DNA from: Sulfitobacter sp. HNIBRBA3233
GTDB lineage: Bacteria > Pseudomonadota > Alphaproteobacteria > Rhodobacterales > Rhodobacteraceae
Direction: 5' to 3'
Assembly: GCF_040149665.1 (NCBI RefSeq)
Contig: NZ_JBEFLP010000002.1
Location: 491,783 to 555,782 of the forward strand
Length of the DNA stretch: 64,000 nt
Part shown: positions 8,860 to 18,375 of the stretch, in pieces
Layout: each line of letters starts with the position of its first letter
How positions within the stretch are numbered: position 1 is the first letter of the stretch
The notes under the pieces: model-generated
Seen by the model: the letters and a program-made list of their open reading frames with translations, nothing else
Told to the model about the DNA's origin: nothing
Database searches by the model: none
Position numbers and translations under genes: made by a program

Positions 8860-11154
8860 TCAGGCGAAGATGAAATCGCCCATATCCAGTGCCGACGCAT
8901 CAACGCCGTTCAGAACCGCGATGATCTCGTCCGCCTTGCCGTCCATGACGCTGATGGTCGCATTGCCACCGGTATCGTTGGCAATCACCAGATCGCCGAA
9001 GCCAACCGCTCCGAAACCGGAAAGCTGCAGCATGTCGACGCCGTCCACATAGTCGAGAACCGTGTCCGTGCCGCGGAACTTGTCCGCATCCTCGAACACA
9101 AAGACATCCGCCCCCGATCCGCCGGTGAGAGTGTCGTTTCCGGTGCCCCCGACCAGAACATCGTCGCCACCTTCACCGTCCAGCACATCGGCCCGTTCGT
9201 AGCCGTAGATCTCGTTTGCGTTGTTGTTGCCCGACAGCGTGTCGCGTCCGGCGCTGCCGTCGACGGTTTCAACCCCGAACGAGAAGTCCAGCGTCACCTC
9301 ACCGAAGCCCGGCACGGTCAGCGTGACCTCATCGTCGGCATAGTCCGCCGGTGTACCAATCTCCAACTCGAAGGTTACGGTCGCCTCTCCGGCCACATCG
9401 TCAAAGCCCAGCCCGGCCGGCACAACCGATTGGATGAACCCATAGTCATCCGACGTGATGGCAAGATCGACATCGGTGGTCACCTCGGACAGACCCGTGA
9501 GGATGGCGGCAGCAAGGTTTGAACTGTTCCCTGCCAGCTGAACAACCGAACCGCCAACACCCAGATTATCGAGCAGCGCTTGGTACGTGCCGATCTGACC
9601 GGCGGTGACCGCGAAGATCGGGATCAACCCGTTTGACGCCAGCGCCGCAGCGACCTGCGCGATGGCGGGATAATCCTCCAGCCCGCCAGCCCCTGTGCCA
9701 TCGGATAGATCGGTGTCATTGTCGTTCGGGCCTCCGGCGGCGTAGTTGCCCGCCTGATGGAACGCCGCATCGGTGGTCAGAACCACAAACCGTTGCGACT
9801 CCGCGCGAAAGGTTAACCCGTTGCCCAGACCCACCTGCTGCAGGGAAACAAGTTGCGCTTCGGGCAAGTCGTTGCCGTTTCTTATAGACAGCGTGTCCAG
9901 AGCGGCATCCGCAGCAGCAAAATCGGTCGTCAGATCCTGATCGACATTATAGATAAAATCACTGGGAATGCCGAAGGGACTGATGGGATAGTCGACATAG
10001 CTGGTGATCCCCAGTGCGAGATCGTCAATTCCCCCCGCAGTCAGCGCAAATGCCAGATCCTGCATGAAATTGCCGTTCTTCAGCGTGCTGATATCATCAT
10101 TGAACGATCCCGAAAGATCCTGGGCCAGCACGATATCGGCTTTCTCGGGCAGGTCCGGGACGAAAACGTTCAGATCGAACGTCAGAGTATTGTCCGGGCC
10201 GCGGGTAACCTCGACGATTGCGCCGTCTGCCGCCGACAGTGTCAGCGCGTCCGTGTCGATTGCCAGACCATCCTCCAGATCGACAGTGATACCGGCGACC
10301 TCGTTGACGTTGATCGTCACGGTCGGACAGTCAAATCCGCCATTGCCGTCCGTCACGGTGTAATCGAATGTCTGCGTGCCGGTCCAACTGGTTGCGGGTA
10401 CGAAGGTGAAATCACCGTTGGCGCCGACCGTGAGGATGCCGTTGCCGGTGTCGATGGGCGTATCCAGTGCATAGGCGGTGCCATCGACGATCACTTCGGT
10501 CACGGTCAGCGGATCTCCGTCACCGTCCGTATCGGCGCCCAGACCATTATCGGCCAGCACGTTGCCGGCGATGCAGGTGTCTTCCTCTTCGCTGAACAGA
10601 TCGTCCTTGCCGTCCGGTGCCAGCGGGATCCGCCCCTCGATCTTGAGCGATCCATCGCGGTTGCCGCCCGGTTCGCCTACGCTGGTGACGCGCACACCGA
10701 TGCGCTGGTTGCCGATGTCGTCAAGGCTGAGGCTGCCGATGCTGGTATCGCCCAGAACGGTCCATGTCGTGGATTGGATATCATCCGTGGCGATCCCCTG
10801 CGTCCCGATCTCGACGCCCGCATCGAAATCCCTGTTCCTGGAGGTGATTTCACCGTGCAGGTTGGCCCCGTTGCCGAAGTTGTCGACGGCGTTGGCGTCG
10901 AACTGCCAATCGGTGACATCGCTCCCCAGAACCGGAGGGGCTACTTTGTCGTCAAGCGCACTCCACTTGGTTTCGCGACCATCGTTGACGTCCCACATGA
11001 TCGCCCTCAGATCACCTGTGAGCCCATAGCTTTCGTCGATCGTGGCGGTCCAGACCAGATCCATGATCTCGTCGTCATTTACGTCTTTTTCGACTACTGT
11101 AAAATCGATCTTCATACCGTCCTGAATGACGGAAAATTGCACGGAGCGTGTCAT
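8860..11154 (-). CDS. RTX protein with Ig-like and von Willebrand A domains
   Basis: The 764-residue acidic protein has no signal peptide. Residues 1 to about 175 form a domain of unknown function that recurs in the protein at 40778-41695 (shared pattern ending in SLDDIGNQRIGVRVTS). Residues about 178-290 look like a bacterial Ig/cadherin-type domain (GDGDPLTVTEV, FDYTVTDGNGGF). Residues about 330-560 form a von Willebrand A fold with the MIDAS motif DLSGS in IVLAQDLSGSFNDD. RTX nonapeptides follow from about 628 (GGTGNDTLTGGSGAD) and the end is acidic, as in type I secretion substrates. The likely role is a calcium-stabilised surface or secreted adhesin. It is probably monocistronic. Confidence 0.85.
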   Translation of the reverse strand: MTRSVQFSVIQDGMKIDFTVVEKDVNDDEIMDLVWTATIDESYGLTGDLRAIMWDVNDGRETKWSALDDKVAPPVLGSDVTDWQFDANAVDNFGNGANLHGEITSRNRDFDAGVEIGTQGIATDDIQSTTWTVLGDTSIGSLSLDDIGNQRIGVRVTSVGEPGGNRDGSLKIEGRIPLAPDGKDDLFSEEEDTCIAGNVLADNGLGADTDGDGDPLTVTEVIVDGTAYALDTPIDTGNGILTVGANGDFTFVPATSWTGTQTFDYTVTDGNGGFDCPTVTINVNEVAGITVDLEDGLAIDTDALTLSAADGAIVEVTRGPDNTLTFDLNVFVPDLPEKADIVLAQDLSGSFNDDISTLKNGNFMQDLAFALTAGGIDDLALGITSYVDYPISPFGIPSDFIYNVDQDLTTDFAAADAALDTLSIRNGNDLPEAQLVSLQQVGLGNGLTFRAESQRFVVLTTDAAFHQAGNYAAGGPNDNDTDLSDGTGAGGLEDYPAIAQVAAALASNGLIPIFAVTAGQIGTYQALLDNLGVGGSVVQLAGNSSNLAAAILTGLSEVTTDVDLAITSDDYGFIQSVVPAGLGFDDVAGEATVTFELEIGTPADYADDEVTLTVPGFGEVTLDFSFGVETVDGSAGRDTLSGNNNANEIYGYERADVLDGEGGDDVLVGGTGNDTLTGGSGADVFVFEDADKFRGTDTVLDYVDGVDMLQLSGFGAVGFGDLVIANDTGGNATISVMDGKADEIIAVLNGVDASALDMGDFIFA

Positions 11155-11567
11155 CGTGCGTTCCTCCCAAATGAAATTTCTTCGCCAAAAGGCGCTTAAA
11201 TATATGAAAACTAAGAAAAATAAAAATTACCAGGCGGACGTAAAATAACAGCAGACCGTACCGCCGACTCGCCTTTGACGGGAGTTTTTTAGCATGTTTT
11301 CTCGTTGAAAAGTAGAAAAACCTATCCGGCCGGGGCCAAACCCGAGGGAAGGAATTGACTCCGTTGCAAAATTTCTCGTCTGAAGGGGCCGGGTTTCAGG
11401 CCTTCGGGCGGGCCGTCTGCGACCGGGTGGCGCCAAAGGCGCGACAAGGGTGACACGGGCCGCCATTTCGCCAGATCCTCCGGCGGGCGCCAATACGAAC
11501 CTTGCGGAACCCGAACAAAAAATTCAGGGTTCGCACATCAGCAGACTATTTCTGGGAGGGAAGAGTA
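11155..11567. other. divergent intergenic region between RTX and TAXI genes
   Basis: This 413-base gap has an AT-rich left part (about 11165-11245) suited to the reverse RTX promoter, then a GC-rich stretch leading to the TAXI binding-protein gene, whose ribosome site GGGAGGG is at 11554-11560. No gene is recognised. Confidence 0.5.
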
Positions 11568-12527
11568 ATGAACATGATACTGAAGACAGCCGTTGCGGCG
11601 ATTGCCCTGACGACCGCCACGATAACGGCCGCATCGGCCGAGACGCGGGTGACGTACAAGTCGGCCAAGACTGGATCGTCCTATTACCAGATGGGCGTGG
11701 AACTGGCCGAGGCGATGAAGGCCGGCACCGGCGGCGACATCTCGGTCACCGTGGAAGAAAGCCAGGGCTCCGTTCAGAACGTGATGGAAGTGCGCGCCCG
11801 TGGTGGCGACTACGTCTTCACCACGCCACCGGCGCTCGTCGGTCTGGCGCAAGGGGGGAAGGCCATGTTCGAAGGGAAGGGCGATCCGGCCTTTGACGAT
11901 ATTCGCGCGCTTTTTCCCATTCCGTCGCTGACCATGCATTTCGTCATGTCCGCCGATAGCGGTGTCACCGATATCGCGGGTCTGGCGGGCAAGACGATCC
12001 TGCTCGGCAAGGGCTCCTTCGGCGCGACAGAGGGCGAGAAATACCTCGAACTCTTCGGTGTGGCCGATAGCGTCGAGATCGCGGATGCGGAACTGTCCAA
12101 CGCTGTCGCAGCGCTCAAGAACGGGCAGATCGACGGTTTCGTCACGGCAGGCTCTTACCCCGCGCCCAACGTGATAGAGGCGGCGGCTTCCGCTTCCGTC
12201 ACGATCCTGTCCATGACGCAAGAGCAGGTCGCCGAGACCAAGCGCACGGAAATCGTCATTCCCGCCAACACCTATGCCGGTCAGCAGGCCGATATCACCA
12301 CGACCTCGCTGCCCGTGGTGGCATACACGACCACCAAGATGGACGACGACACGGCCTACGCGCTGACCAAGACCTACTGGGAAAACAAGGCCAAGCTGGG
12401 CGATACATCCCCTTGGTGGAACGGTGTCGATCCGGCCATGCTGGGCAATATCAACGGCAAGATCCATCCCGGTGCGGTGCGCTACTACGAAGAAGCGGGC
12501 ATTGAACTGAGCGAAGACCAGAAGTAA
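11568..12527 (+). CDS. TAXI-family TRAP transporter solute-binding protein
   Basis: The 319-residue periplasmic protein has a Sec signal (hydrophobic core AVAAIALTTATITAASA) and a mature start near ETRVTYKSAKTGSSYYQMGV, the glycine/serine-rich entry typical of the TAXI binding-protein family. It should capture a small substrate, commonly a dicarboxylate or amino-acid-like anion, and deliver it to the sodium-driven permease encoded next. The ATG at 11568 is chosen for its GGGAGGG ribosome site; the longer frame from 11502 has no such site. The gene leads a two-gene transcription unit with 12592-14376, separated by a strong stem-loop that often keeps binding-protein levels high. The substrate cannot be read from sequence. 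Confidence 0.88.
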   Translation: MNMILKTAVAAIALTTATITAASAETRVTYKSAKTGSSYYQMGVELAEAMKAGTGGDISVTVEESQGSVQNVMEVRARGGDYVFTTPPALVGLAQGGKAMFEGKGDPAFDDIRALFPIPSLTMHFVMSADSGVTDIAGLAGKTILLGKGSFGATEGEKYLELFGVADSVEIADAELSNAVAALKNGQIDGFVTAGSYPAPNVIEAAASASVTILSMTQEQVAETKRTEIVIPANTYAGQQADITTTSLPVVAYTTTKMDDDTAYALTKTYWENKAKLGDTSPWWNGVDPAMLGNINGKIHPGAVRYYEEAGIELSEDQK

Positions 12528-12541
12528 CGCTCCGCCCCAGT

Positions 12542-12568
12542 GCAGGCCGGATCTTGCGTCCGGCCTGC
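12542..12568 (+). terminator. intra-operon stem-loop after the TAXI binding protein
   Basis: Perfect 10-bp stem GCAGGCCGGA / TCCGGCCTGC with a 7-base loop, 15 bases after the stop and before the permease gene. It has no T-run, so it is more likely an mRNA-stabilising or partial attenuation hairpin than a full terminator. Confidence 0.6.
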
Positions 12569-12591
12569 TCCTCCTGATCCAGAGAGTTCCC

Positions 12592-14376
12592 ATGCCTGAT
12601 CTTCGCACCGGTCGCCTTGCCGCAGCTTTCTGGTTGATACTGGCCGCGGCGCTCGTGGCCTATCACCTTGCGCTGATCTTCTCCGGCCTGGTTCCCAATC
12701 TGGTCAGCCGTCCGCTGCATATGGCTTTCATCCTGCCGTTCGTGCTGATGCTGGGCAACGAAAGCCGCTGGGGAACGATAAGCGGCACGGTACTGGCCGC
12801 GCTGGGCATCTGCGCGACAGTATGGATCGCGATCAACCACGACCGGCTGGGCGATCAATACGGCTTCCTAGAAGGCGACATGCAGATTGCCATGGCGGTC
12901 ACCCTTCTGGTGGTGACGCTCGAGGCCGCCCGCCGTGCCATCGGCTGGCCGCTGCCGCTGGTCGCTGCCGCAGCGCTGCTTTACGGTCTTTTCGGTCAAT
13001 ACATTCCCGGCCAGTTCGGCCATTCAGGAACTCCGATCGCCAGTTTCCTCGGAACGCTCACCATTGCCGAAGGCGGTATCTTCGGGTCACTCACCGGGGT
13101 GTCCGTGGCCGTGGTGGCGATTTTCGTGATCTTCGGCGCGGTGCTGAACGCGGGCGAGGCGGGGCAGGGGTTCATGAACGTGGCCGGCGCGGCGGCAGGA
13201 CGACTGAAGGGCGGGGGTGCGAAGGTATCCGTGATCTCCTCGGCGCTCTTCGGTTCGATCTCGGGGTCCGCTTCGGCCAATGTCGCGTCTACCGGCGCCG
13301 TCACCCTGCCTGCCATGACCAAACTGGGCTATCCCAAACGCCTTGCTGCCGCTGTCGAGGCGGTCGCATCCTCTGGCGGGCAAATTATGCCGCCCCTGAT
13401 GGGCGCGGGTGCTTTCGTTATGGTCGAGCTGACCGGCGTGCCCTACACGTCGATCATGGCGGCGGCGATCCTGCCCGCGCTTCTCTACTTCTTTGCCGTC
13501 TGGGTCGGCATCAACGCCTATGCCACCCGTTTCGACCTCAGGGGCGTTGACGAAGCAGACCGCCCCAAGGGGCGCGACGTCGTTATCACCTCGCTGTTTT
13601 TCCTTGTGCCCTTCTCGGTCCTGCTCTGGGCGATGTTCGGGGCCGGGTTCACCCCGCAATATGCAGCGGCGCTTGCGATCCTTGCGGGGGCGGTGCTTTT
13701 GTTCTTCAACATGGACTTCGAACTGCGGCCTTCACAGATCGCCGAGCGGTTCCAGAGTGCGCTGATGAATGCCGCAAGACAGGTGTCGATGATCGCGGCC
13801 ATCATCCTGTGTGCCTCGATCATCATCGGTGTGCTTGCGATCACGGGCCTCGGCGTCAAGATCACCTCGCTTATCCTCGAAGGGTCCGGTGGCCTGCTCT
13901 GGCCGTCACTGCTTCTGACCGCGCTCGCCTGTCTGCTTCTGGGGATGGAGGTGCCGACGACGGCGGCCTATGTCATCTGCGTGTCGGTCGCGGGTCCGGC
14001 GCTGATACAGCTGGGGCTGGAGCCCTTGCAGGCGCATCTGTTCGTTTTCTGGTTCGCCCTGCTGTCGACGATCACGCCGCCGGTCTGCGGCGCGGTTTTC
14101 ATCGCTGCGGGGATGATCGGGGAAAACTGGCTGAAGGTCGCGCTGACGGCGATGGCGCTGGGGGTGGGGCTCTATCTGATCCCCTTGGGGATGATCGCAA
14201 ACCCCGACATCATCCGGCTGGTCGACAGTCCCCTGTCCGCGATCATCGCGATGCTGCGGATCGCCGCCGGGCTGGCGCTCGTCTCCTACGGGCTGATCGG
14301 TGCCCGCAAAAGTGGCAAGACCGCCCTGCTGGTCGGTGCCGGGCTGGCCGTGATCTTTTCGGGCATCTACATCTGA
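12592..14376 (+). CDS. TRAP transporter fused permease (4TM + 12TM)
   Basis: The 594-residue inner-membrane protein is hydrophobic throughout. An N-terminal DctQ-like segment is followed by the DctM-like permease. Motifs of the large subunit are visible, such as GSISGSASANVASTGAVTLP, SGGQIMPPLMGAGAFVM and, near the C-terminal part, STITPPVCGAVFIA. TAXI systems typically use this fused form, which with the binding protein at 11568 makes a complete two-component importer driven by a sodium gradient. It ends 164 bases before a convergent operon. There is no enzyme gene in the same transcription unit to suggest the substrate. Confidence 0.9.
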   Translation: MPDLRTGRLAAAFWLILAAALVAYHLALIFSGLVPNLVSRPLHMAFILPFVLMLGNESRWGTISGTVLAALGICATVWIAINHDRLGDQYGFLEGDMQIAMAVTLLVVTLEAARRAIGWPLPLVAAAALLYGLFGQYIPGQFGHSGTPIASFLGTLTIAEGGIFGSLTGVSVAVVAIFVIFGAVLNAGEAGQGFMNVAGAAAGRLKGGGAKVSVISSALFGSISGSASANVASTGAVTLPAMTKLGYPKRLAAAVEAVASSGGQIMPPLMGAGAFVMVELTGVPYTSIMAAAILPALLYFFAVWVGINAYATRFDLRGVDEADRPKGRDVVITSLFFLVPFSVLLWAMFGAGFTPQYAAALAILAGAVLLFFNMDFELRPSQIAERFQSALMNAARQVSMIAAIILCASIIIGVLAITGLGVKITSLILEGSGGLLWPSLLLTALACLLLGMEVPTTAAYVICVSVAGPALIQLGLEPLQAHLFVFWFALLSTITPPVCGAVFIAAGMIGENWLKVALTAMALGVGLYLIPLGMIANPDIIRLVDSPLSAIIAMLRIAAGLALVSYGLIGARKSGKTALLVGAGLAVIFSGIYI

Positions 14377-14540
14377 CGTCTTCCGCCGCAACGGTCCGGA
14401 AGGGCACGCGGGCGCGTCGCACCCCGTTACGGTGGGCAATGGTTCGTAGCGCCGTGGCGGGGACAGGGGGGGCGAAACCGCGCCCTGTTCAGGCGGTAGA
14501 ACCCATCACCCGGCTTGGGTGAAAATCGCTGACATGAAGG

Positions 14541-15446
14541 TCAGGCCGCGCGATGGCGCGGGACCTGCCGCAAGTGGCTGCCGGTCGCGGCCCCCGGCAG
14601 TGCGGCGATACGGTCGGCGACGGTCAGAAGCGTGGCAAGGTCGATGCCGGTGTCGAGCCCGCCTTCGTTGAACGCGAAAACGACGTCTTCGGTCGCCGTG
14701 TTGCCAGTGGCGCCGGGCGCGAAGGGACAACCCCCAAGCCCCGCCGCAGCTGTATCGAAAACGCTGACGCCCGCGCGCCACGCGGCAAGCGCATTGGCAA
14801 CCCCCTGTCCGAAGGTGTCGTGCCCGTGGAAGGCCCAGGAATTCTCGCGGCTCTCGGGCAGGGCCATGACGGTCCCGAACCTTTCTGCGACCGTGAACGG
14901 ATTGGCGCGGCCCGTGGTGTCGCAAAGCGCGATCCCGGCGCGGGGCGCGATGGCGCAGATCGCGCGGACGGCGTCCGTGACAGCCTCCAGGGCGACCGTC
15001 CCGTCAAAGGGGCAATCGAATGCAGTGGCGAGATCCACGCGCAGGTCCGTCCCGCCGGGCATCACCTCGACGATCCGTGCTAGACCCTCGATCGACTGCG
15101 CGACGGATTGGCGGACATTGTTTTGGTTATGCGCCTCGGAGGCGGAAAAGACATAGACCAGCTCGGTAATGCCCGCCGCCAGCGCATCTTCGGCGCCCCG
15201 CGGATTGGGCACCAGCGCGGAAAGCCGTGCGGGCAGATCGCGCACCGCCGCCGTGATATCGCGCATATCGGCCATTTGCGGGATCGCCTTGGGGCTGACG
15301 AAACTTCCGATCTCGATCCGCTGACATCCTGCCGCGGCCAGATCACGGATGATGGCGATCTTGTCCTGCGTCGGCAGCGGGGCGGCGATGGATTGAAAGC
15401 CGTCGCGCGGGGCGACTTCGCAGATTACGGGATGCCGGTCGGCCAT
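14541..15446 (-). CDS. hydroxymethylglutaryl-CoA lyase-like enzyme
   Basis: The 301-residue TIM-barrel enzyme of the HMGL/DRE-TIM family cleaves 3-hydroxy-3-methylglutaryl-CoA (or a close analogue such as citramalyl-CoA) to acetyl-CoA and a keto acid. The catalytic features are present: RDGFQ near residue 14, EIGSFVSPK, the metal-binding HGHDTFGQG and the flexible cysteine loop GLGGCPFAPGATGNTATED. It is the last gene of a reverse operon that also encodes TRAP subunits and a CaiB-type CoA-transferase. Such a partner could first activate an imported hydroxy-dicarboxylate to its CoA ester. The start at 15446 lies 3 bases after the DctQ stop. Substrate specificity is inferred. Confidence 0.85.
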   Translation of the reverse strand: MADRHPVICEVAPRDGFQSIAAPLPTQDKIAIIRDLAAAGCQRIEIGSFVSPKAIPQMADMRDITAAVRDLPARLSALVPNPRGAEDALAAGITELVYVFSASEAHNQNNVRQSVAQSIEGLARIVEVMPGGTDLRVDLATAFDCPFDGTVALEAVTDAVRAICAIAPRAGIALCDTTGRANPFTVAERFGTVMALPESRENSWAFHGHDTFGQGVANALAAWRAGVSVFDTAAAGLGGCPFAPGATGNTATEDVVFAFNEGGLDTGIDLATLLTVADRIAALPGAATGSHLRQVPRHRAA

Positions 15447-15449
15447 GGG

Positions 15450-15968
15450 TCAGATTTCCTGCAAATTCTCGGATGGTGCGTTGTCGTCGTCCTGATCCGG
15501 CCAGAAGGCCGCATCGAGCGCGTTGAACAGGAACTGGATCGCCAGCATTCCAAAGCCCAGCGGCAGCAGCGCGTAGGGCACCACCATCGGCGTGCCGAAA
15601 CTGGAGGAGACACGCTCGCCGAAATCCCACGCCTGATAGGTCATAAGGCCGCCACGCCAGGCCATGATCCCGCAAAACGCGACGCCGATCAGACCGATCA
15701 GCACCCGCAGCACGCGCTGGGCGCCCCTGGCCATCTTGTCCGCGAAAAAGGTGATCCGGATATGGCTGTCGGTCCGCTGTACATCCGCCGCGGTGATGGC
15801 GGCGACGTAGATGATCAGAAAGGTATTGATTTCAAGTGACCACGAGGTCGGCGCGGTAAAGACATACCGCATGATCGCGTCATAACAGATTGTCAGCACC
15901 ATGAAGGCCAGCACGAACTGGCCTGACAGTTGCAGGGCCCGGGCGATGCGGTCGAATAGCTTTCTCAT
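15450..15968 (-). CDS. TRAP transporter small permease (DctQ)
   Basis: The 172-residue protein has four hydrophobic segments (first FVLAFMVLTICYDAIMRYVF, then an SLEINTFLIIYVA-like helix), the pattern of the small TRAP membrane subunit. It should pair with the DctM encoded at 17080-18375 and the binding protein at 16029-17051. The order within the operon is M, P, Q, then the lyase. The C-terminus is acidic and probably cytoplasmic. Substrate is suggested only by the neighbouring CoA-transferase and lyase. Confidence 0.85.
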   Translation of the reverse strand: MRKLFDRIARALQLSGQFVLAFMVLTICYDAIMRYVFTAPTSWSLEINTFLIIYVAAITAADVQRTDSHIRITFFADKMARGAQRVLRVLIGLIGVAFCGIMAWRGGLMTYQAWDFGERVSSSFGTPMVVPYALLPLGFGMLAIQFLFNALDAAFWPDQDDDNAPSENLQEI

Positions 15969-16028
15969 GGCATGATCCTTGCTGTTGGGCCCCGCCCGGG
16001 CAATTCCGGGGCGGGGCGGCGCATTTGG

Positions 16029-17051
16029 TTAAGATGTCTGGCCGAGGGCGAGCGCGATGGCACGCTCACCGACTTCGGCACCCACCTCTTCCATCCAGGC
16101 GGCGTCGACGGCCTTGGAGGCTTCGGCCAATTGGGCGAGGTCCTCTTCGGTCGGCTCGATCACCTCGATCCCGGCGGCTTCCATCATGGGCCAGAATTCG
16201 TTGGGATAGATCACATCATTGGCCTCTTTCGCGCCATTGGCGTCCAGCCAGTCGGCTGCCTCGGTGAAGGCGGCCTGCGCGTCGGAGCTCATTGTCTCCC
16301 AACGCTTCGTGGTGGTGAAGAGGCCGATGCCGTAGGCGGTCAGCGGCAGTTTGTGCACGAAGCCCAGTTGCTCCTGCAAGGAACGGCCGACGACGGTGGA
16401 GATATTGGCGACGGCGGCATCGACCGTGCCGCGCTGAAGCGCCAGATACAGCTCCGACGACGGGATCCGCACGGCAGCGGCGCCGAAATCCTCGATGACC
16501 TGCGTGGCCTCGAAGCTGACGACGCGCACTTTCTTGCCCGACAGGTCGGCGACGGACTGGATCGGTGCGGCTTTGGTGGACCACATGTATTCGGGCTCGA
16601 GAATGTTGCCCATCAAGGAATGCATGTAGAGCCCTTCTTTCTGCATCTCCTCGTTGATCAGCTCGTACAGAGGGCTGCCTTTGGCAAGCCGGTCGGGATT
16701 GTCATGGAGCGCCTCGACCACGCTGGGCAGACCTGTGATCCCCAGGATCGGCACCGAGCGGGTGATGTAGCTGGTGGTGTGGAACATGAAGTCGATGGCG
16801 CCCGAGTTCAGCGCGGGCAGCTGTTCGTCTGCCTTCAGCAGCTTGGCACTGTCGTAATAGTCGACGGCAACGGCGTCGCTCTGCGACAGGCGCTCGACGA
16901 AACCGGCAGAGCCGAAGGACAGGGCCTTGTAGCTCGGCGGCAGGTAGCTGACCCCGGTCAGCGTGGTTTTGGCAAAGGCCGGGGCGCCGAGGCTCATCAG
17001 GGAGCCTGCGGCGGCAGTTGTTTGCAGGAAAGTGCGGCGGTTCATGGTCAT
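16029..17051 (-). CDS. TRAP transporter solute-binding protein (DctP)
   Basis: The 340-residue periplasmic binding protein starts MTMNRRTFLQTTAAAGSLMS, an N-terminus with a short RR pair and hydrophobic stretch that could be a Tat-type signal. The mature region contains the DctP features: LSGKKVRVVSFEATQVIEDFG with the conserved Arg that usually grips the substrate carboxylate, and a pattern of QRGTVDAAVANIST. It therefore most likely binds an organic acid. AGGAGG lies 8 bases before the ATG at 17051. It is the third transporter-linked gene in the reverse operon, 28 bases after dctM. Confidence 0.87.
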   Translation of the reverse strand: MTMNRRTFLQTTAAAGSLMSLGAPAFAKTTLTGVSYLPPSYKALSFGSAGFVERLSQSDAVAVDYYDSAKLLKADEQLPALNSGAIDFMFHTTSYITRSVPILGITGLPSVVEALHDNPDRLAKGSPLYELINEEMQKEGLYMHSLMGNILEPEYMWSTKAAPIQSVADLSGKKVRVVSFEATQVIEDFGAAAVRIPSSELYLALQRGTVDAAVANISTVVGRSLQEQLGFVHKLPLTAYGIGLFTTTKRWETMSSDAQAAFTEAADWLDANGAKEANDVIYPNEFWPMMEAAGIEVIEPTEEDLAQLAEASKAVDAAWMEEVGAEVGERAIALALGQTS

Positions 17052-17079
17052 TCTGTTATCCTCCTATCGAATGACGGTA

Positions 17080-18375
17080 TTAGAGAAGGCCGGGCAGCCA
17101 GAGGCTGAGCGCCGGGGAGAGAACGAAGATCATCAGCATCGCGAACTGCACGAAGACGAAGGGCACGACGGAACGGATGATTTCTTCGACTGACAACATC
17201 GGACAGACCCCGCGCAGCGCGTAGAGGTTCAGACCAACCGGCGGTGTGACAACGGCGATCTCGAGGTTCATCACGAGAATGATACCGAACCACAGCGGGT
17301 CATAGCCCAGCTGGACGATGAGCGGCAGAAGGATCGGCGTCGTCACCACGATGAGCGAGACCGCGTCAACCAGCATGCCCAGAAGCACCAGCGCCAGCAT
17401 GATGATCACCAGGATCGCCCAGGCCGGCAGGTTTGTCGCGGTGAGCGCTGTGCTGACGGTTTCGGGGACACGCACGAGGTTGAGATAGTCGCCAAAGATC
17501 TTGGCGCAGCCGATGATCAACAGGATCGCGCCCGACACCTTTACCGATGCGGCAAGGATGCCGGTCAGGGTCTTCCAGTCGAGAACGCGGAAAATCGCCC
17601 CGGCGATGAAGAAAGCGCCAAAAGCGCCGAAGGCGGCCGCTTCGGACGGGGTGGCCAGACCGGTATAGATCGCCCCCAGAACGATTGCGACCAGCACCAG
17701 CGCGTGCCAGATGCCGCCAAGCGCCCGCACCCTTTCGCCCAAGGGCGCCATCGGGCCGGTTGCCTGTGGCGCGTCCTCGGGACGGATCAGGACGCGAATG
17801 TAGATATAGATCGACAGCGCCAGCGCCAGCGCGATCCCCGGCAGGATGCCACCGATAAAGAGCGCGCCGACCGACACGCCCGATACCGCGCCGTAGATGA
17901 TGAAGGGCACCGAGGGCGGTATCAGCATCGCGAGCGCCCCCGAGGACGCGACAGAGCCCGCGGCCAGCCCGCGGGAATAGCCCCGGTCCAGCATCTGCGG
18001 CACCGCGATGGAACCGACAGCGGCGACGCCCGCGACCGACACGCCCGATACCGCGCCGAAGATCGCGGAAGCCCCCACTGTCGAAATCGCAAGCCCACCG
18101 CGGAGCCAGGAAAGCCACAGAGAGGCGGCGTGAAAGAGATTCTTGCCCACCGGCGTGGCGCCAAGGAAGTTCCCCATAAGGATGAACAGGGGCAGGGCGA
18201 TCAACTCGAAAGAGTTGAGCTGGCCGAAAAAGGACGTCGGCGCAAAGAAGAAGGCCAGCGAGCCGCGCGCCATCCAGAGGCCGAGCAGGCCGGCAGCGCC
18301 AAGGGCGAGGAAGATCGGGGCACCAAAGCCGATAAGGCCGATGAGCGCGATCACAACAAGGAGCGGTTCTATCAT
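17080..18375 (-). CDS. TRAP transporter large permease (DctM)
   Basis: The 431-residue inner-membrane protein has about 11-12 hydrophobic segments and the large-subunit motifs: PLFILMGNFLGATPVG, SGVSVAGVAAVGSIAVPQML, LIPPSVPFIIYGAVSGVSVG and, near the C-terminus, VTPPVGLNLYALRG. It forms the sodium-coupled channel with DctQ. The ATG at 18375 overlaps the TGA of the upstream CoA-transferase gene (ATGA), so the two are translationally coupled. Confidence 0.9.
   Translation of the reverse strand: MIEPLLVVIALIGLIGFGAPIFLALGAAGLLGLWMARGSLAFFFAPTSFFGQLNSFELIALPLFILMGNFLGATPVGKNLFHAASLWLSWLRGGLAISTVGASAIFGAVSGVSVAGVAAVGSIAVPQMLDRGYSRGLAAGSVASSGALAMLIPPSVPFIIYGAVSGVSVGALFIGGILPGIALALALSIYIYIRVLIRPEDAPQATGPMAPLGERVRALGGIWHALVLVAIVLGAIYTGLATPSEAAAFGAFGAFFIAGAIFRVLDWKTLTGILAASVKVSGAILLIIGCAKIFGDYLNLVRVPETVSTALTATNLPAWAILVIIMLALVLLGMLVDAVSLIVVTTPILLPLIVQLGYDPLWFGIILVMNLEIAVVTPPVGLNLYALRGVCPMLSVEEIIRSVVPFVFVQFAMLMIFVLSPALSLWLPGLL

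Noticed and set aside
8812..11199. Forward ORFs opposite the vWA/RTX gene
   Set aside because: The reverse frame has vWA and RTX repeats; the forward frames are antisense shadows.
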